A stretch of 25,671 nucleotides of DNA, from contig RPFO01000973.1 in the NCBI GenBank assembly GCA_009746045.1, forward strand, positions 1-25,671, read 5' to 3'. The notes beneath the pieces were generated by a model that saw only the letters and a list, made by a program, of their open reading frames with translations, did no database searches and was not told where the DNA came from. This DNA comes from Mesostigma viride (Eukaryota > Streptophyta > Mesostigmatophyceae > Mesostigmatales > Mesostigmataceae). Both the position numbers and the translations under genes were made by a program. Each line of letters begins with the position of its first letter. The first letter of the stretch is position 1. Positions 9,501 to 17,855 of this stretch are shown in pieces.

Positions 9501-11514
9501 ATGCGCGATCACTTCATGTGCGCGCTCCTCCAATCCTCCTACGTCATTCATTCTTCCCGGCACAATTACGATAAAGTCACTGTTGGACGTGTCAACAAAT
9601 CCTTGCCTGACAATATCAAACACTTCATCTTCCGACAGTGAAGCCCTCGAATCCGCTCTCATATCTCCAGTCATGAGTTTAAAGAGCTGATGCAACGCAG
9701 TGGTTTTCAAGGTTTCCATATAGGAAGCCTCGATGCATGTGAAGCCAATGTGGACCTCGAACTTTTCAACCTCATCAAAGAGCGTCGACCATATTAAAGC
9801 ACGACGGGGAAAGTAACGTCCGACATCCTCCTTCAGATTAAGGATGCACGACTGCGCGATCTTCAAAACCTCATACATGTCGTCACCAACGACCCTCTTC
9901 CCATGAATGGCTCGCTGTGTGGCTTCGAACAATGCAAGACGGCCCAGGCGGTCGTTCTTCCAAATTATGTGTGCCGACTCCGGACGGTCCACGACGACAC
10001 CGGACTTCTCTGCAAACGCTATCTCGGCCGAAAGAAAGCGGATCAAGCCTCTCAAGCCCTTTTCGGCTTTACGACTCACCCCAGCCTCAGACTCAGTCTG
10101 AGCCAGGTACTGTTTCAGAATGGCCACCGTGGAGGGCTGCAGACAACAAGAGTAAAAAAAAGGCCACACATCGTCGTCGTCGTCAACAACCTTAACTCCT
10201 AGGTCAACGTCTCTCCGCAGCTAGACCCTTACGATCAATGTATGACATAAAATCCCACCCTTTCTACGATACACACACGCCGTTCAAGCCATCTGAAAAA
10301 TGTACGTCTCACATTAATAAACATACCTGATAATCGACTGAAAATCCTTCGTGAAGAAGGGGTGGGCTCCCGTTCTCGTCCTTCTCCCCCTCAACTGCCT
10401 TCGCAGCCTCCTCCTCCTTCCTCGCAGCCTCCTCCATCTTCCTCGCGGCCTCTTCCGCCTTCATCCTCTCCTGTCGCATCTGCAAAAAAAGAGCGGCCTC
10501 CTCCGCAAGAATTCCTTCGCTGCCGCCTCCGTCTTCTTCTTCGCCTCCTCCTTCTGCTTCGCCACCAGGATCCTGTGCTCCTTCTCCTGGGCAGCCTTTT
10601 TCTCCTTGTACTCCCTCTCCTCCTCCTCCCTCTCCGCCTTCTCCAGCCTCTCCTTCTCCTCCCTCTCCACCCTCTCCCTCTCCGCCTTCTCGATGGCCTC
10701 CCTCTCCGCCTTCTCCTTCTCCTTGTCCTTCTTGTCGAGAGCCGCGTATTCGTCAGCAAAGCTTGCGGCCATTGCTAACAAATCGGACAACCGCTTCTGA
10801 CGCGACTCCCGAACCGGCGATTCCGGGTCTTCAGGCCTCCCGTTAGTCTGATCGCGCTCGTCCTCCTCAACAAGCTCACTGATAGACTTCCTCAGCTTCC
10901 TGAGCTCTTTGGTGCGGTCGTCTTCCTCTACCCACTCGGCCGCAGGCTTACGCTTAGAACTGGAATGCTTGGGGGACGGCGAGCGGGACGCAGCAGCGGG
11001 GGACTTGGGTGGCGGCGAGCGGGACTTGGGGGAAGCAGAGCGGGACGGCGAGCGGGACGCAGTTGCGGGGTTCTTGGTTGACGGCGAGGGGGACTTGCGA
11101 GAAGGAGAGCGGGACGCGGTAGCGGGGGGAACTTTGGGCGGAGAGGGGGACTTGCGGTTCGGCGAACGGGTCGCAGTTGCGGGGGACTTGGGGGACTTGC
11201 GGGGCGGCGAGCGGGACGCAGTAGCTCCGGCCGACTTGGGGGGCGGCGATGGAGACTTACGGGGCGGAGAGCGGGACGGAGCGCGAGACGCAGCAGCGAG
11301 AGGGTTGGGGGGTATAATTCTGTCCAACTCGCTGGGGGGCAAGTTGGACTTGGAGGGCGAGGGGACTCGGTGGGGGGGACCTCGCAAGATCTTTTACGGG
11401 ACCGAACTGCAACGGAGGAAACTCCTCCGTTGCCGTTCGGTCCGGCGAGGTGTTCGACGTCATCTTGGGTGAAACGGGAGTGGCCTTGACAGAATCGGAA
11501 TAGGAGGACGACAT
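3021..11514 (-). CDS. Giant nine-exon gene (about 2,400 codons), unrecognised, with disabling lesions
   Basis: Exons read on the minus strand: 11514-10327, 10136-9087, 8979-8917, 8779-8717, 8592-8464, 8337-7799, 7609-6444, 6188-3707, 3583-3021. Each junction has GT-AG ends and matching phase (phase 0 except the last intron, phase 1). The product would have an SR-like N-terminus, a charged coiled coil, helical regions of unknown family and a long acidic/basic tail, which suggests a nuclear or chromatin-associated protein (inference). The ATG at 11514 was chosen because upstream in-frame sequence runs through a dyad element that elsewhere is never coding. Lesions: frame changes near 11375, 10490, 8110 and 6880, and a TGA at 8286-8284. 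They may be decay or homopolymer assembly errors. It could also be two or three genes, but unbroken phase agreement favours one. Confidence 0.55.
3707..6188 (-). CDS. Exon 8: long exon, globular N-part then acidic/basic repeat tail
   Basis: 2482 bp, open throughout. After the acceptor GATGTCGCAG it reads AVLTGKLEKLFDIAKGANSE. About 450 residues of globular, unrecognised sequence follow (to about 4800), including SWTSFRNLASLPMMDAVIDC. The tail is low complexity: three QVPKKQLR units (about 4180-4315), an Asp/Glu-rich block (about 4050-4145), repeated VA(S/T)KKSAK units and SDSDDEEE casein-kinase-II-like clusters. The phase-1 donor is GTAAGA at 3706. Such tails are typical of chromatin or nucleolar proteins, which is only a compositional hint. 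Confidence 0.65.
6246..6423. repeat. Three 22-bp dyad elements within intron 7
   Basis: Copies at 6246-6267, 6332-6353 and 6402-6423, each a GGGT(C/A)TA-type half-site facing its inverted complement across a TGCAG/CGCAG centre. The intron (6443-6189) is otherwise A/T-rich. Spacing between centres is 86 and 70 bp. Confidence 0.9.
6444..7609 (-). CDS. Exon 7: conserved-looking region with possible ParB-like VVDGNH motif
   Basis: The acceptor ATTTTTTACTTCAG precedes DDGGDEDATVEKKLPGHDAV. The frame is open to about 6880 (ends near TESTTSFLARG), then shifts by one base to VAYLRQVDEVAAVLPQEIEG and runs to LPKAKED at the donor GTAAGC (6443). The second half contains YLVLRYAVVDGNHYFKGLKS followed by GWGEVRAMMC. 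This resembles the 'hydrophobic-V-(V/I)-D-G-N-H-R/Y...W..V...' core of ParB/sulfiredoxin-fold domains. The resemblance is by eye; the rest of that fold was not verified. Confidence 0.55.
7754..7775. repeat. Degenerate 22-bp dyad in intron 6
   Basis: The core GTCTACCCGCAGCGAGA is intact, but the outer GGG/CCC ends have diverged (GCG and GGT). Lies within 7798-7610. Confidence 0.75.
7799..8337 (-). CDS. Exon 6: lysine-rich region with in-frame TGA and a frameshift
   Basis: The acceptor TTTTTTGTCATGCAG ends at 8338. The frame reads AGAVAGGTAGGKAAKPH, then TGA (8286-8284), then EYEREKLDSRKKVAKDHIIA and onward to EAEVDADFDTE. A +1/-2 type shift near 8110 moves to the frame with SELAYEFANLVKSKATKNFK, then a Lys/Ala/Glu-rich coiled coil ending in KKQQKTGQ at the donor GTACGA (7798). 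The TGA could come from a CpG transition of CGA. Coding resumes cleanly after both lesions, so they are recent or artefactual. Confidence 0.55.
8397..8418. repeat. Degenerate 22-bp dyad in intron 5
   Basis: GTCTCTCTGCGGAGATACCC, with the left outer bases changed. Lies within 8463-8338. Confidence 0.75.
8464..8979 (-). CDS. Exons 3-5: three small phase-0 exons
   Basis: Exon 3 (8979-8917, 63 bp) reads GGSMPGDVSEDLPNLSDLVD plus K. Exon 4 (8779-8717, 63 bp) reads GAAAAMAVDSAGIWSGLEME plus M. Exon 5 (8592-8464, 129 bp) is acidic, with the unit ENAGGDEDGGD twice. All three have clear donors (GTGGGT, GTAAGC, GTACGT) and CAG acceptors and are multiples of three, so any can be skipped without a frame change. 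They are too short to find by ORF length alone. Confidence 0.6.
8854..8875. repeat. 22-bp dyad in intron 3
   Basis: GGGTCTACCTG joined to CAGCTAGACCC; both outer ends intact. Lies within 8916-8780. Confidence 0.85.
9087..10136 (-). CDS. Exon 2: 350-residue helical region of unknown family
   Basis: Acceptor TTGTCTGCAG ends at 10137 and donor GTACGT begins at 9086; both junctions are phase 0. It is fully open, from PSTVAILKQYLAQTE to ILRRWKFYVS. The sequence is a mix of amphipathic helices with many aromatic and charged residues (for example IWSTLFDEVEKFEVHIGFTC). No catalytic motif or known domain was recognised. This is the best preserved part of the gene and the best query for a profile search. 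Confidence 0.65.
10207..10228. repeat. 22-bp dyad in intron 1
   Basis: Left half GTCTCTCCG with altered outer bases, right half CAGCTAGACCC intact. Lies within 10326-10137. Confidence 0.8.
10327..11514 (-). CDS. Exon 1: SR-like repeats followed by charged coiled coil
   Basis: Starts MSSSYSDSVKATPVSPKMTS. After a C-run at about 11372-11378 the coding trend shifts frame, then shows about nine copies of an (A/T)ASRSPxRKSPSP-like unit (roughly 11300-10990). A KDKEKEKAEREAIEKAERER-type coiled coil follows (roughly 10740-10510). Near 10490 the frame returns to that of the ATG, giving MRQERMKAEEAARKMEEAAR and ending ...FSVDYQ before the donor GTATGT (10326-10321). The two shifts cancel, since the exon length of 1188 is a multiple of three. 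A CTTTTTTTGCAG tract just before MRQERM could instead be an acceptor, but no convincing donor was found. Confidence 0.6.
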
Positions 11515-11591
11515 CTGCAGAACAATATCAAAAAAGCAAGTTTCACAAATGTCATTCAGAATCTGAATCGCCGGCAGAAAAACGATGGGGA

Positions 11592-12054
11592 GGGTCTCGC
11601 TGCAGCTAGACCCTTTCGTGGATTCTAAAAGGGACATTTAGTTTAATGCAAAACTTTGGCGTCTCGCTGCAGCGAGACCCTCACTTCAAGCAAAAACAAA
11701 TCATTTTTAGGGTGAGCGAAAACAAGCAACCTCCCATCATGCAAACATAAAAAAGTATACATTCCTTGGGGTCTCGCTGCAGCGAGACCCTAACGTCAAA
11801 CAAAAACAAATAATTTTTAGGGTGAGCGAAGAAAGCCCCTCCCATCTTGCAAACATTAAAAGTCGACATTCGTAGGGGTCTCGCTGCAGCGAGACCCTAA
11901 CACCGATACAAAAACAAATCATTTTAAGGGTGAGAAAAGAAAGACCCCCCATCATGAAAACATGAAAAATTGACATTCCTTGGGGTCTCGCTGCAGCGAG
12001 ACCCTTACGTCAATACAAAAACAAAATTCCGAGGGTCTACCCGCAGCGAGACCC
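11592..12054. promoter_or_regulatory. Cluster of six 22-bp dyads upstream of the minus-strand gene
   Basis: Copies at 11592-11613, 11659-11680, 11769-11790, 11876-11897, 11983-12004 and 12033-12054. Four are the near-perfect form GGGTCTCGCTG plus CAGCGAGACCC. They sit 80-540 bp upstream of the chosen ATG at 11514, so they would fall in its promoter or 5' UTR. A regulatory role is inferred from position and two-fold symmetry. Confidence 0.6.
11659..12030. repeat. 107-110 bp tandem repeat, about 3.5 copies
   Basis: The dyads start at 11659, 11769, 11876 and 11983 (periods 110, 107, 107). Each is followed by CCCTAACGTCAA-like sequence, ACAAAAACAAAT, a TTTTTAGGGTGAG(C/A)GAA block, CCTCCCATC(A/T)TG, and AAACAT before the next dyad. 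The fourth copy is truncated after ACAAAAACAAA. Confidence 0.9.
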
Positions 12055-12060
12055 TTACGA

Positions 12061-13084
12061 CCACGTATAAATACATGTGGGGGGGGAAGCTACGTATAAA
12101 TACATGTGGGGGGGGATGCTATGTATAAATGCATGTGGGGGGGTGCTGGCATTAATAATTAAATGTGGGGGGGTGATGGCATGAATAAATAAATGTGGGG
12201 GGGTGCTGCCATGAATAAAAGAATGTGGGGGTGTGATGGCATGAATAAATGAATGTTGGGGGGTGCTGGCATTAATAATTAAATGTGGGGGGGTGATGGC
12301 ATGAATAAATAAATGTGGGGGGGTGCTGCCATGAATAAAAGAATGTGGGGGGTGATGGCATGAATAAATAAATGTGGGGGGTGCTGCATGAATAAAAAAT
12401 GTGGGGGGTGATGGCATGAATAAATAAATGTGGGGGGGTGCTGCCATGAATAAAAGAATGTGGGGGTGTGATGGCATGAATAAATGAATGTTGGGGGGTG
12501 CTGCCATGAATAAAAGAATGTGGGGGGTGATGGCATGAATAAATAAATGTGGGGGGTGCTGCCATGAATAAAAGAATGTGGGGGTGTGATGGCATGAATA
12601 AATGAATGTTGGGGGGTGCTGGCATTAATAATTAAATGTGGGGGGTGATGGCATGAATAAATAAATGTGGGGGGTGCTGCCATGAATAAAAGAATGTGGG
12701 GGTGTGATGGCATGAATAAATGAATGTTGGGGGGTGCTGCCATGAATAAAAGAATGTGGGGGGGTGATGGCATGAATAAATAAATGTGGGGGGGTGCTGC
12801 CATGAATAAAAGAATGTGGGGGGTGATGGCATGAATAAATAAATGTGGGGGGTGCTGCCATGAATAAAAGAATGTGGGGGTGTGATGGCATGAATAAATG
12901 AATGTTGGGGGGTGCTGGCATTAATCATTAAATGTGGGGGTGTGATGGCATGAATAAATAAATGTGGGGGGTGATGGCATGAATAAATGAATGTGGGGGT
13001 GTGATGGCATGAATAAATGAATGTTGGGGGGTGCTGGCATTAATAATTAAATGTGGGGGGGTGATGGCATGAATAAATAAATGA
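12061..13084 (+). repeat. Left minisatellite array, about 30-bp unit, about 34 copies
   Basis: The unit is roughly TGGCATGAATAAATAAATG followed by TGGGGGGGTGA, with sub-variants (AAAAGAATG, AATGAATGTTG, TTAATAATTAAATG) arranged in higher-order groups of two to four units. G-runs of 5-8 lie on the plus strand. The first two or three units (12061-12140) are intermediate (CTACGTATAAATACATGTGG) and link this array to the right one. Minus-strand ORFs spanning it are repeat artefacts. Confidence 0.93.
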
Positions 13085-14463
13085 TACGTAGCATCACCCC
13101 CCACATGTATTGATACGTACGTAGCATCACCCCCCCACATGTATTGATACGTAGCATCACCCCCCCACATGTATTAATACGTAGCATCACCCCCCCACAT
13201 GTATTGATACGTAGCAGCACCCCCCACATGTATTGATACGTAGCAGCACCCCCCACATGTATTGATACGTAGCAGCACCCCCCACATGTATTGATACGTA
13301 GCAGCACCCCCCCACATGTATTGATACGTAGCAGCACCCCCCCACATGTATTGATACGTAGCAGCACCCCCCCACATGTATTGATACGTAGCAGCACCCC
13401 CCACATGTATTGATACGTAGCAGCACCCCCCCACATGTATTGATACGTAGCAGCACCCCCCACATGTATTGATACGTAGCAGCACCCCCCCACATGTATT
13501 GATACGTAGCAGCACCCCCCCACATGTATTGATACGTAGCAGCACCCCCCCACATGTATTGATACGTAGCAGCACCCCCCCACATGTATTGATACGTAGC
13601 AGCCCCCCCACATGTATTGATACGTAGCAGCACCCCCCACATGTATTGATACGTAGCAGCACCCCCCACATGTATTGATACGTAGCAGCACCCCCCCACA
13701 TGTATTGATACGTAGCAGCACCCCCCACATGTATTGATACGTAGCAGCACCCCCCCACATGTATTGATACGTAGCAGCACCCCCCCACATGTATTGATAC
13801 GTAGCAGCACCCCCCACATGTATTGATACGTAGCAGCACCCCCCACATGTATTGATACGTAGCAGCACCCCCCCACATGTATTGATACGTAGCAGCACCC
13901 CCCACATGTATTGATACGTAGCAGCACCCCCCACATGTATTGATACGTAGCAGCACCCCCCACATGTATTGATACGTAGCAGCACCCCCCCACATGTATT
14001 GATACGTAGCAGCACCCCCCCACATGTATTGATACGTAGCAGCACCCCCCCACATGTATTGATACGTAGCAGCACCCCCCCACATGTATTGATACGTAGC
14101 AGCACCCCCCCACATGTATTGATACGTAGCAGCACCCCCCACATGTATTGATACGTAGCAGCACCCCCCACATGTATTGATACGTAGCAGCACCCCCCCA
14201 CATGTATTGATACGTAGCAGCACCCCCCCACATGTATTGATACGTAGCAGCACCCCCCCACATGTATTGATACGTAGCAGCACCCCCCCACATGTATTGA
14301 TACGTAGCAGCACCCCCCCACATGTATTGATACGTAGCAGCACCCCCCCACATGTATTGATACGTAGCAGCACCCCCCCACATGTATTGATACGTAGCAG
14401 CACCCCCCCACATGTATTGATACGTAGCAGCACCCCCCCACATGTATTGATACGTAGCAGCAC
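13083..14463 (-). repeat. Right minisatellite array, 29/30-bp unit, about 46 copies
   Basis: The unit is TGATACGTAGCAGCA, six or seven C, then ACATGTAT. It is highly homogeneous, and the main variation is six against seven C. The first four units carry GCATCA in place of GCAGCA. The reverse complement of the unit matches the left array's unit (ATGTGGGGGGGTG core), so the two arrays are inverted relatives. Long repetitive minus-strand ORFs (for example 13047-14465) exist only because the unit lacks stops. Confidence 0.95.
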
Positions 14464-14470
14464 AATTTTA

Positions 14471-14606
14471 GTCAGCCTACCATCCACGTTGCGGCAAAAG
14501 ATCACCTTTTTTTGTGTTTCGGCAAAATGAAGATTTCTTGCAAACTATCGTTATGCAGGCAGGTAGCAACGTCCGATGTTATAATCCGGCAGGTAGCATG
14601 CAAACG
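14471..14606 (+). repeat. Direct repeat copy A (partner at 15035-15187)
   Basis: Starts GTCAGCCTACCATCCACG, includes TGCGGCAAAAG, TCACCTTTTTT, AAAATGAAGA and CGTTATGCA, and ends CAGGTAGCATGCAAACG. It lies directly at the end of the minisatellite. The partner has the same blocks in the same order with small indels. Confidence 0.9.
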
Positions 14607-15034
14607 TCGAAACGATATGAAGGGGAAAAAAAGCATCAAACAGGAGCACCGATTAGAAACGCAGCAAATGCAGTATGTGCACATCTACACCTACAACCTA
14701 ACCAGACCAAAGGCATAGCAAACATGGAAAGGGTGACCCAAGTGAAAGCCTAGCACCACCATGATCGACATGTGCGAGACCAAGAAACGCTCCATGGCAA
14801 CTAGACTAAAGGGATGGATGCCAGATGTGGATTAGGATCGGCTTAGCTGACTCTACCGAGATGTCTGCAGGGTTTCGCTAGCAACGAAAAGAAGGAAGCC
14901 AGACATTTTTATCACTCTTGCTGCAACATAGAGTTTCTTGCGATGGCAGCAAGGACATGTCTTCGCCCAGCTGGCTAACTGTGTCGTCGGCGTGCATGCG
15001 CTGTTTAGTTGCCGTTTTTGATAGAACGCAGTTT
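14607..15034. other. Spacer between the direct repeats, no gene seen
   Basis: Mixed sequence with short ORFs in several frames and no convincing coding signature. The two copies and this spacer form a duplication with an offset of about 564 bp. Confidence 0.5.
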
Positions 15035-15187
15035 GTCAGCCTACCATCCACGATGCGGCAAAAGCTCACCTTTTTTCTTTATGCGGGAAAATGAAGACCG
15101 ATTGCCTTAATTGCTTGAAGACCGATTTCCTTTCGTTATGCACAGGTAGCAAAGCGATGTTGTAAAAAAGCAGGTAGCATGCAAACG
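15035..15187 (+). repeat. Direct repeat copy B
   Basis: Same block order as 14471-14606, with an extra insertion containing GAAGACCGATT twice (15092-15127) that copy A lacks. Confidence 0.9.
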
Positions 15188-15188
15188 G

Positions 15189-15515
15189 TTGCAGCTGGTT
15201 ACTATTAGCTATGGGGTCTCTCTGCGGCTGCGCTTCTTTTTCGATGGGCGATGGGACGGTCGCAATTCGCAAACCGGACGCGGCGTCACAGGGCTGAACG
15301 GTATTGAAAAAATTGGAAACGTGGCATCCTCGTTCCTCCCCACGGAACTGAAAACTGGAAGCGCGGCGCTGGTGCAAAAGCTCGATCCCATCTTTTGGAA
15401 CCAAGCTAGCGGATTGGACGACATCCAATATGCCGTCACCCGTGCTTGTGGCCGCAGGTATAAAAAGAGACGACCTCCAGCCCATTTACCTGGGAACATT
15501 CGGATGTTTGGCTGA
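15189..15515 (+). CDS. Possible small ORF or exon, 108 residues
   Basis: The later two thirds read like real protein (GIEKIGNVASSFLPTELKTG ... WNQASGLDDIQYAVTRACG) with a basic end. The start region runs over half of a 22-bp dyad (GGGTCTCTCTG at 15214-15224), which is otherwise always non-coding. It could be an upstream exon of the plus-strand transposase-like gene or a fragment of another gene. The opposite strand is also open over most of the same stretch, so confidence is low. Confidence 0.25.
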   Translation: MQLVTISYGVSLRLRFFFDGRWDGRNSQTGRGVTGLNGIEKIGNVASSFLPTELKTGSAALVQKLDPIFWNQASGLDDIQYAVTRACGRRYKKRRPPAHLPGNIRMFG

Positions 15516-15551
15516 CATCGTTACCATGCAGAAATGTTCAATGAGGTTCTG

Positions 15552-15562
15552 GGTTCGATTCC
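15552..15562 (+). other. tRNA B-box-like motif
   Basis: GGTTCGATTCC matches the eukaryotic tRNA internal promoter B box, and CTGGGTTCGATTCCTGG could form a T-arm-like stem. No A box or acceptor stem was found at a suitable distance, so this may be a SINE or decayed tRNA fragment. Confidence 0.35.
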
Positions 15563-15624
15563 TGGTGTGGTCATGGAAATAAATTTTTTTCTGCACATCT
15601 ACTGAAATCAGTCATAGCACCAAA

Positions 15625-15646
15625 CGGTCACGCTGCAGCGAGACGC
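15625..15646. repeat. 22-bp dyad in the intergenic region
   Basis: GGTCACGCTG joined to CAGCGAGACGCT, a degenerate but clear member. Confidence 0.7.
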
Positions 15647-15689
15647 TATAGCCCTGGAGGCCGCTGATAAACCTGACATCCGGTATGTC

Positions 15690-15910
15690 TTACTATCATA
15701 GATTGCCGAACTATATAATAATAATAGTCTATACCACTTTTTCTTGTAAATCATTTACTAAATAATGATTCTATATACTTTAACATACCATATTATTAAA
15801 GTATGTGGAATTTAACCATGCTATTCACAATATATTATAAAATCTTTTGCAAAATATACTGTAATTAGTATATATATTTTCTGATAAACAATTTTATCAA
15901 TGCTACTGTG
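15690..15910. other. Strongly AT-rich block upstream of the plus-strand gene
   Basis: About 220 bp of almost continuous A/T with a perfect 9-bp inverted repeat: ATACTTTAA at 15775-15783 and TTAAAGTAT at 15796-15804. Its composition contrasts sharply with the GC-rich exons nearby. It could be a promoter, matrix-attachment or unwinding element, or an AT-rich insertion. Confidence 0.5.
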
Positions 15911-16016
15911 TTATTTTTGTTATTCTCGCCATGCAGGTATCTGAGTGTTCTGGGAGAACTAATAAGAGAATGAGCCGCGAAGGTGAGGAAAACCTGAAAT
16001 CTTTTCGTCCTTATTG

Positions 16017-16274
16017 GGGTCTCTCTGCAGCTAGACCATTTATAACCACAAGCAATAGCTTAAATTCAAGGGTCTCGCTGCAGCTAGACCCTCTTTATGG
16101 TTGCTATAAAATTAATGAATCAGAAGTCTGTGATTTAACAATCGCACGCCGCAATGAAGGGTCTAGCTGCAGCGAGACCCCAATCTTGGTCGGGGTATGC
16201 TAAGTTCACCACATCAGGTAATCTTTTCGTCTAACGGAAAAAGCCCCTCTAAGGGTCTAGCTGCAGCTAGACCC
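16017..16274. promoter_or_regulatory. Cluster of four 22-bp dyads upstream of the transposase-like gene
   Basis: Copies at 16017-16038, 16070-16091, 16159-16180 and 16253-16274, the last ending 16 bp before the ATG at 16290. The copy at 16253 is a perfect dyad with T-A pairs (GGGTCTAGCTG / CAGCTAGACCC). This mirrors the dyad cluster upstream of the divergent minus-strand gene. Confidence 0.6.
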
Positions 16275-16289
16275 CAATCGTGGTAAAAA

Positions 16290-17855
16290 ATGATACACTT
16301 TCGAACTTTGTCTGTAATTGTCGCTTTTCCCAACGATACTCGATTTGCATGGATTTCGTTGTGCCGGTCGTCATGGCATGCAGCACGCGAACGGGTGGGA
16401 GTTTTCGCCCTTGCGTCCGGTCGTCCAGGATTCAGTGCAATTAAGTTGAACACCGGGACGAAGCAGTCAACTGGCGCAAAAAGGGTTTTCGGAGATGAGA
16501 ACCAGAATCCAGCGCAGCCTGAAGCCAAGGAAGTCAAGCGGCCGGGAGAATACTCGAAATCAAAGAGGGTTATTGGGGAATATTTCGCTGACCAGGCGTT
16601 TGAAGCGGCTCAGGCGATGACAAAACCCGAGGGGCGGGGGCCGGCTTTCGACCAGATGATTGCTGGCTTTAACTCTAGGGCCGCTGAACTAGGTCACGGG
16701 AAGTATCATGAGGAGGCGAAAAAGCTTTACAATCAGGAGCGGATGGCAGAACTGAACAGGTTCTGGGTGGCTCGGATTAACGGCTTTTTTGATGGTCTGA
16801 CCAAAAGCGACGCAGACAGAGACGTCAGGATGGTGCTGATGTCCACGCTTTACTGTGGTGACGACTTGGAGAAGGAGTTTTCGGCCGCGGAGTTGGAGAA
16901 CCTGACGGGGATGGACGCCAAGAAGATTCGCGGAATTCGCGCGATACGAAGGCAGCAGAAGTTGGACTACCTCAGACACGCGCAGGCTCGCAAGGGGCGC
17001 CCTTTGCCGCAATTCGTGATTGACGCGATAGTGGACGCGTGGATGCACGATGATGAGTCGCGCGCCTCCTCCCAGATGAAGGATGTCAAGCGCACTTACA
17101 GCAGGGAGGGTCATGGCAATCGCGGGGTGCTCGTCGCCGTTGAGGGAGCGCGCTATTACATGACCTCCAAGGAGGACATGTACAATCACTTTCTCGAAAA
17201 GCATGCGTACTGGAACAAAAGGAGTGACCAGTATGATAAGGACGTGGGCATTCACGTGGGCTACACGACCTTCTGCAAATACGCGCCCGATTGCATCAAG
17301 GGCAAGTGGAAGGAGAGGAACCTGTGCGCGTGTGAGAAGCACGTCACCATGCAGTCGGCCATGGGGGCGTGGACCAAGCACTGCAATGCGAACCACGGCA
17401 AGAACTGCAAGTGTGGCGCGGAGTGTGCGGGATGCTCCAAGTACAGACAGCCGGACGGTACTTGCGGAATGTGGAAAGCCATTCACTCGACGGACTGGAT
17501 CAAGCACTTTCACTGCCCGGTGTCCGCCGAGACTGACGGCAGGGATAACGGGCTGCGTGAAGGGGGCGGAATGGGCGGGGGGATGGAAGAGGGGGAGGGG
17601 GAAGATGAATGGCGGGGACGGGACCTGGAAGACCTCGACATTTCTGAGAGGCTGGTGGAGGACGAAGATGGGGTGCCGAGGACGGAGAGGGTTCACCGCA
17701 TACTGAAGATGGCGTGTGTGGAGGGGTTCTGTCCTGAGGAATCATGCGGCATCCATAATAACTGGGTGCAGTGTGATCGGGACAAGAATTCCACGGAGAT
17801 TCTGAATTGGTTCAAGTTCGAGATGGTGGAGCAGACTGTGACCCGAGGGGTGAGG
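16290..17855 (+). CDS. Transposase-like gene exon 1: DNA/zinc-binding N-terminal half
   Basis: 522 residues. A basic segment (KEVKRPGEYSKSKR) could be a nuclear localisation signal. A helical region follows, with TGMDAKKIRGIRAIRRQQKL possibly helix-turn-helix-like, then RNLCACEKHVTMQSAMGAW and a Cys-rich stretch ending ECAGCSKYRQPDGTCGMW. A Gly/Glu-rich linker leads to FCPEESCGIHNNWVQCD. The donor is GTGAGT at 17856; an alternative in-phase GTGAGG lies at 17850. The adjacent intron (17856-18006) carries a dyad. Confidence 0.6.

Noticed and set aside
12055-12928. Minus-strand ORFs rich in FIHAITPPHSFIHG repeats
   Set aside because: Translation of the left minisatellite in several overlapping frames; not a gene.
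13083-14463. CRISPR-like array of about 30-bp repeats
   Set aside because: The repeats are directly tandem with no unique spacers, and the context is a eukaryotic intron-bearing locus. It is a minisatellite.
13047-14465. Long minus-strand ORFs of 418-472 codons with CGGVLLRINT-type repeats
   Set aside because: All three frames of the minisatellite are open because the unit lacks stops. There is no non-repetitive domain and no sign of selection for one frame.
16689-17696. 335-codon minus-strand ORF opposite transposase exon 1
   Set aside because: Antisense shadow of GC-rich coding sequence; the plus strand has motifs and splice-phase agreement.
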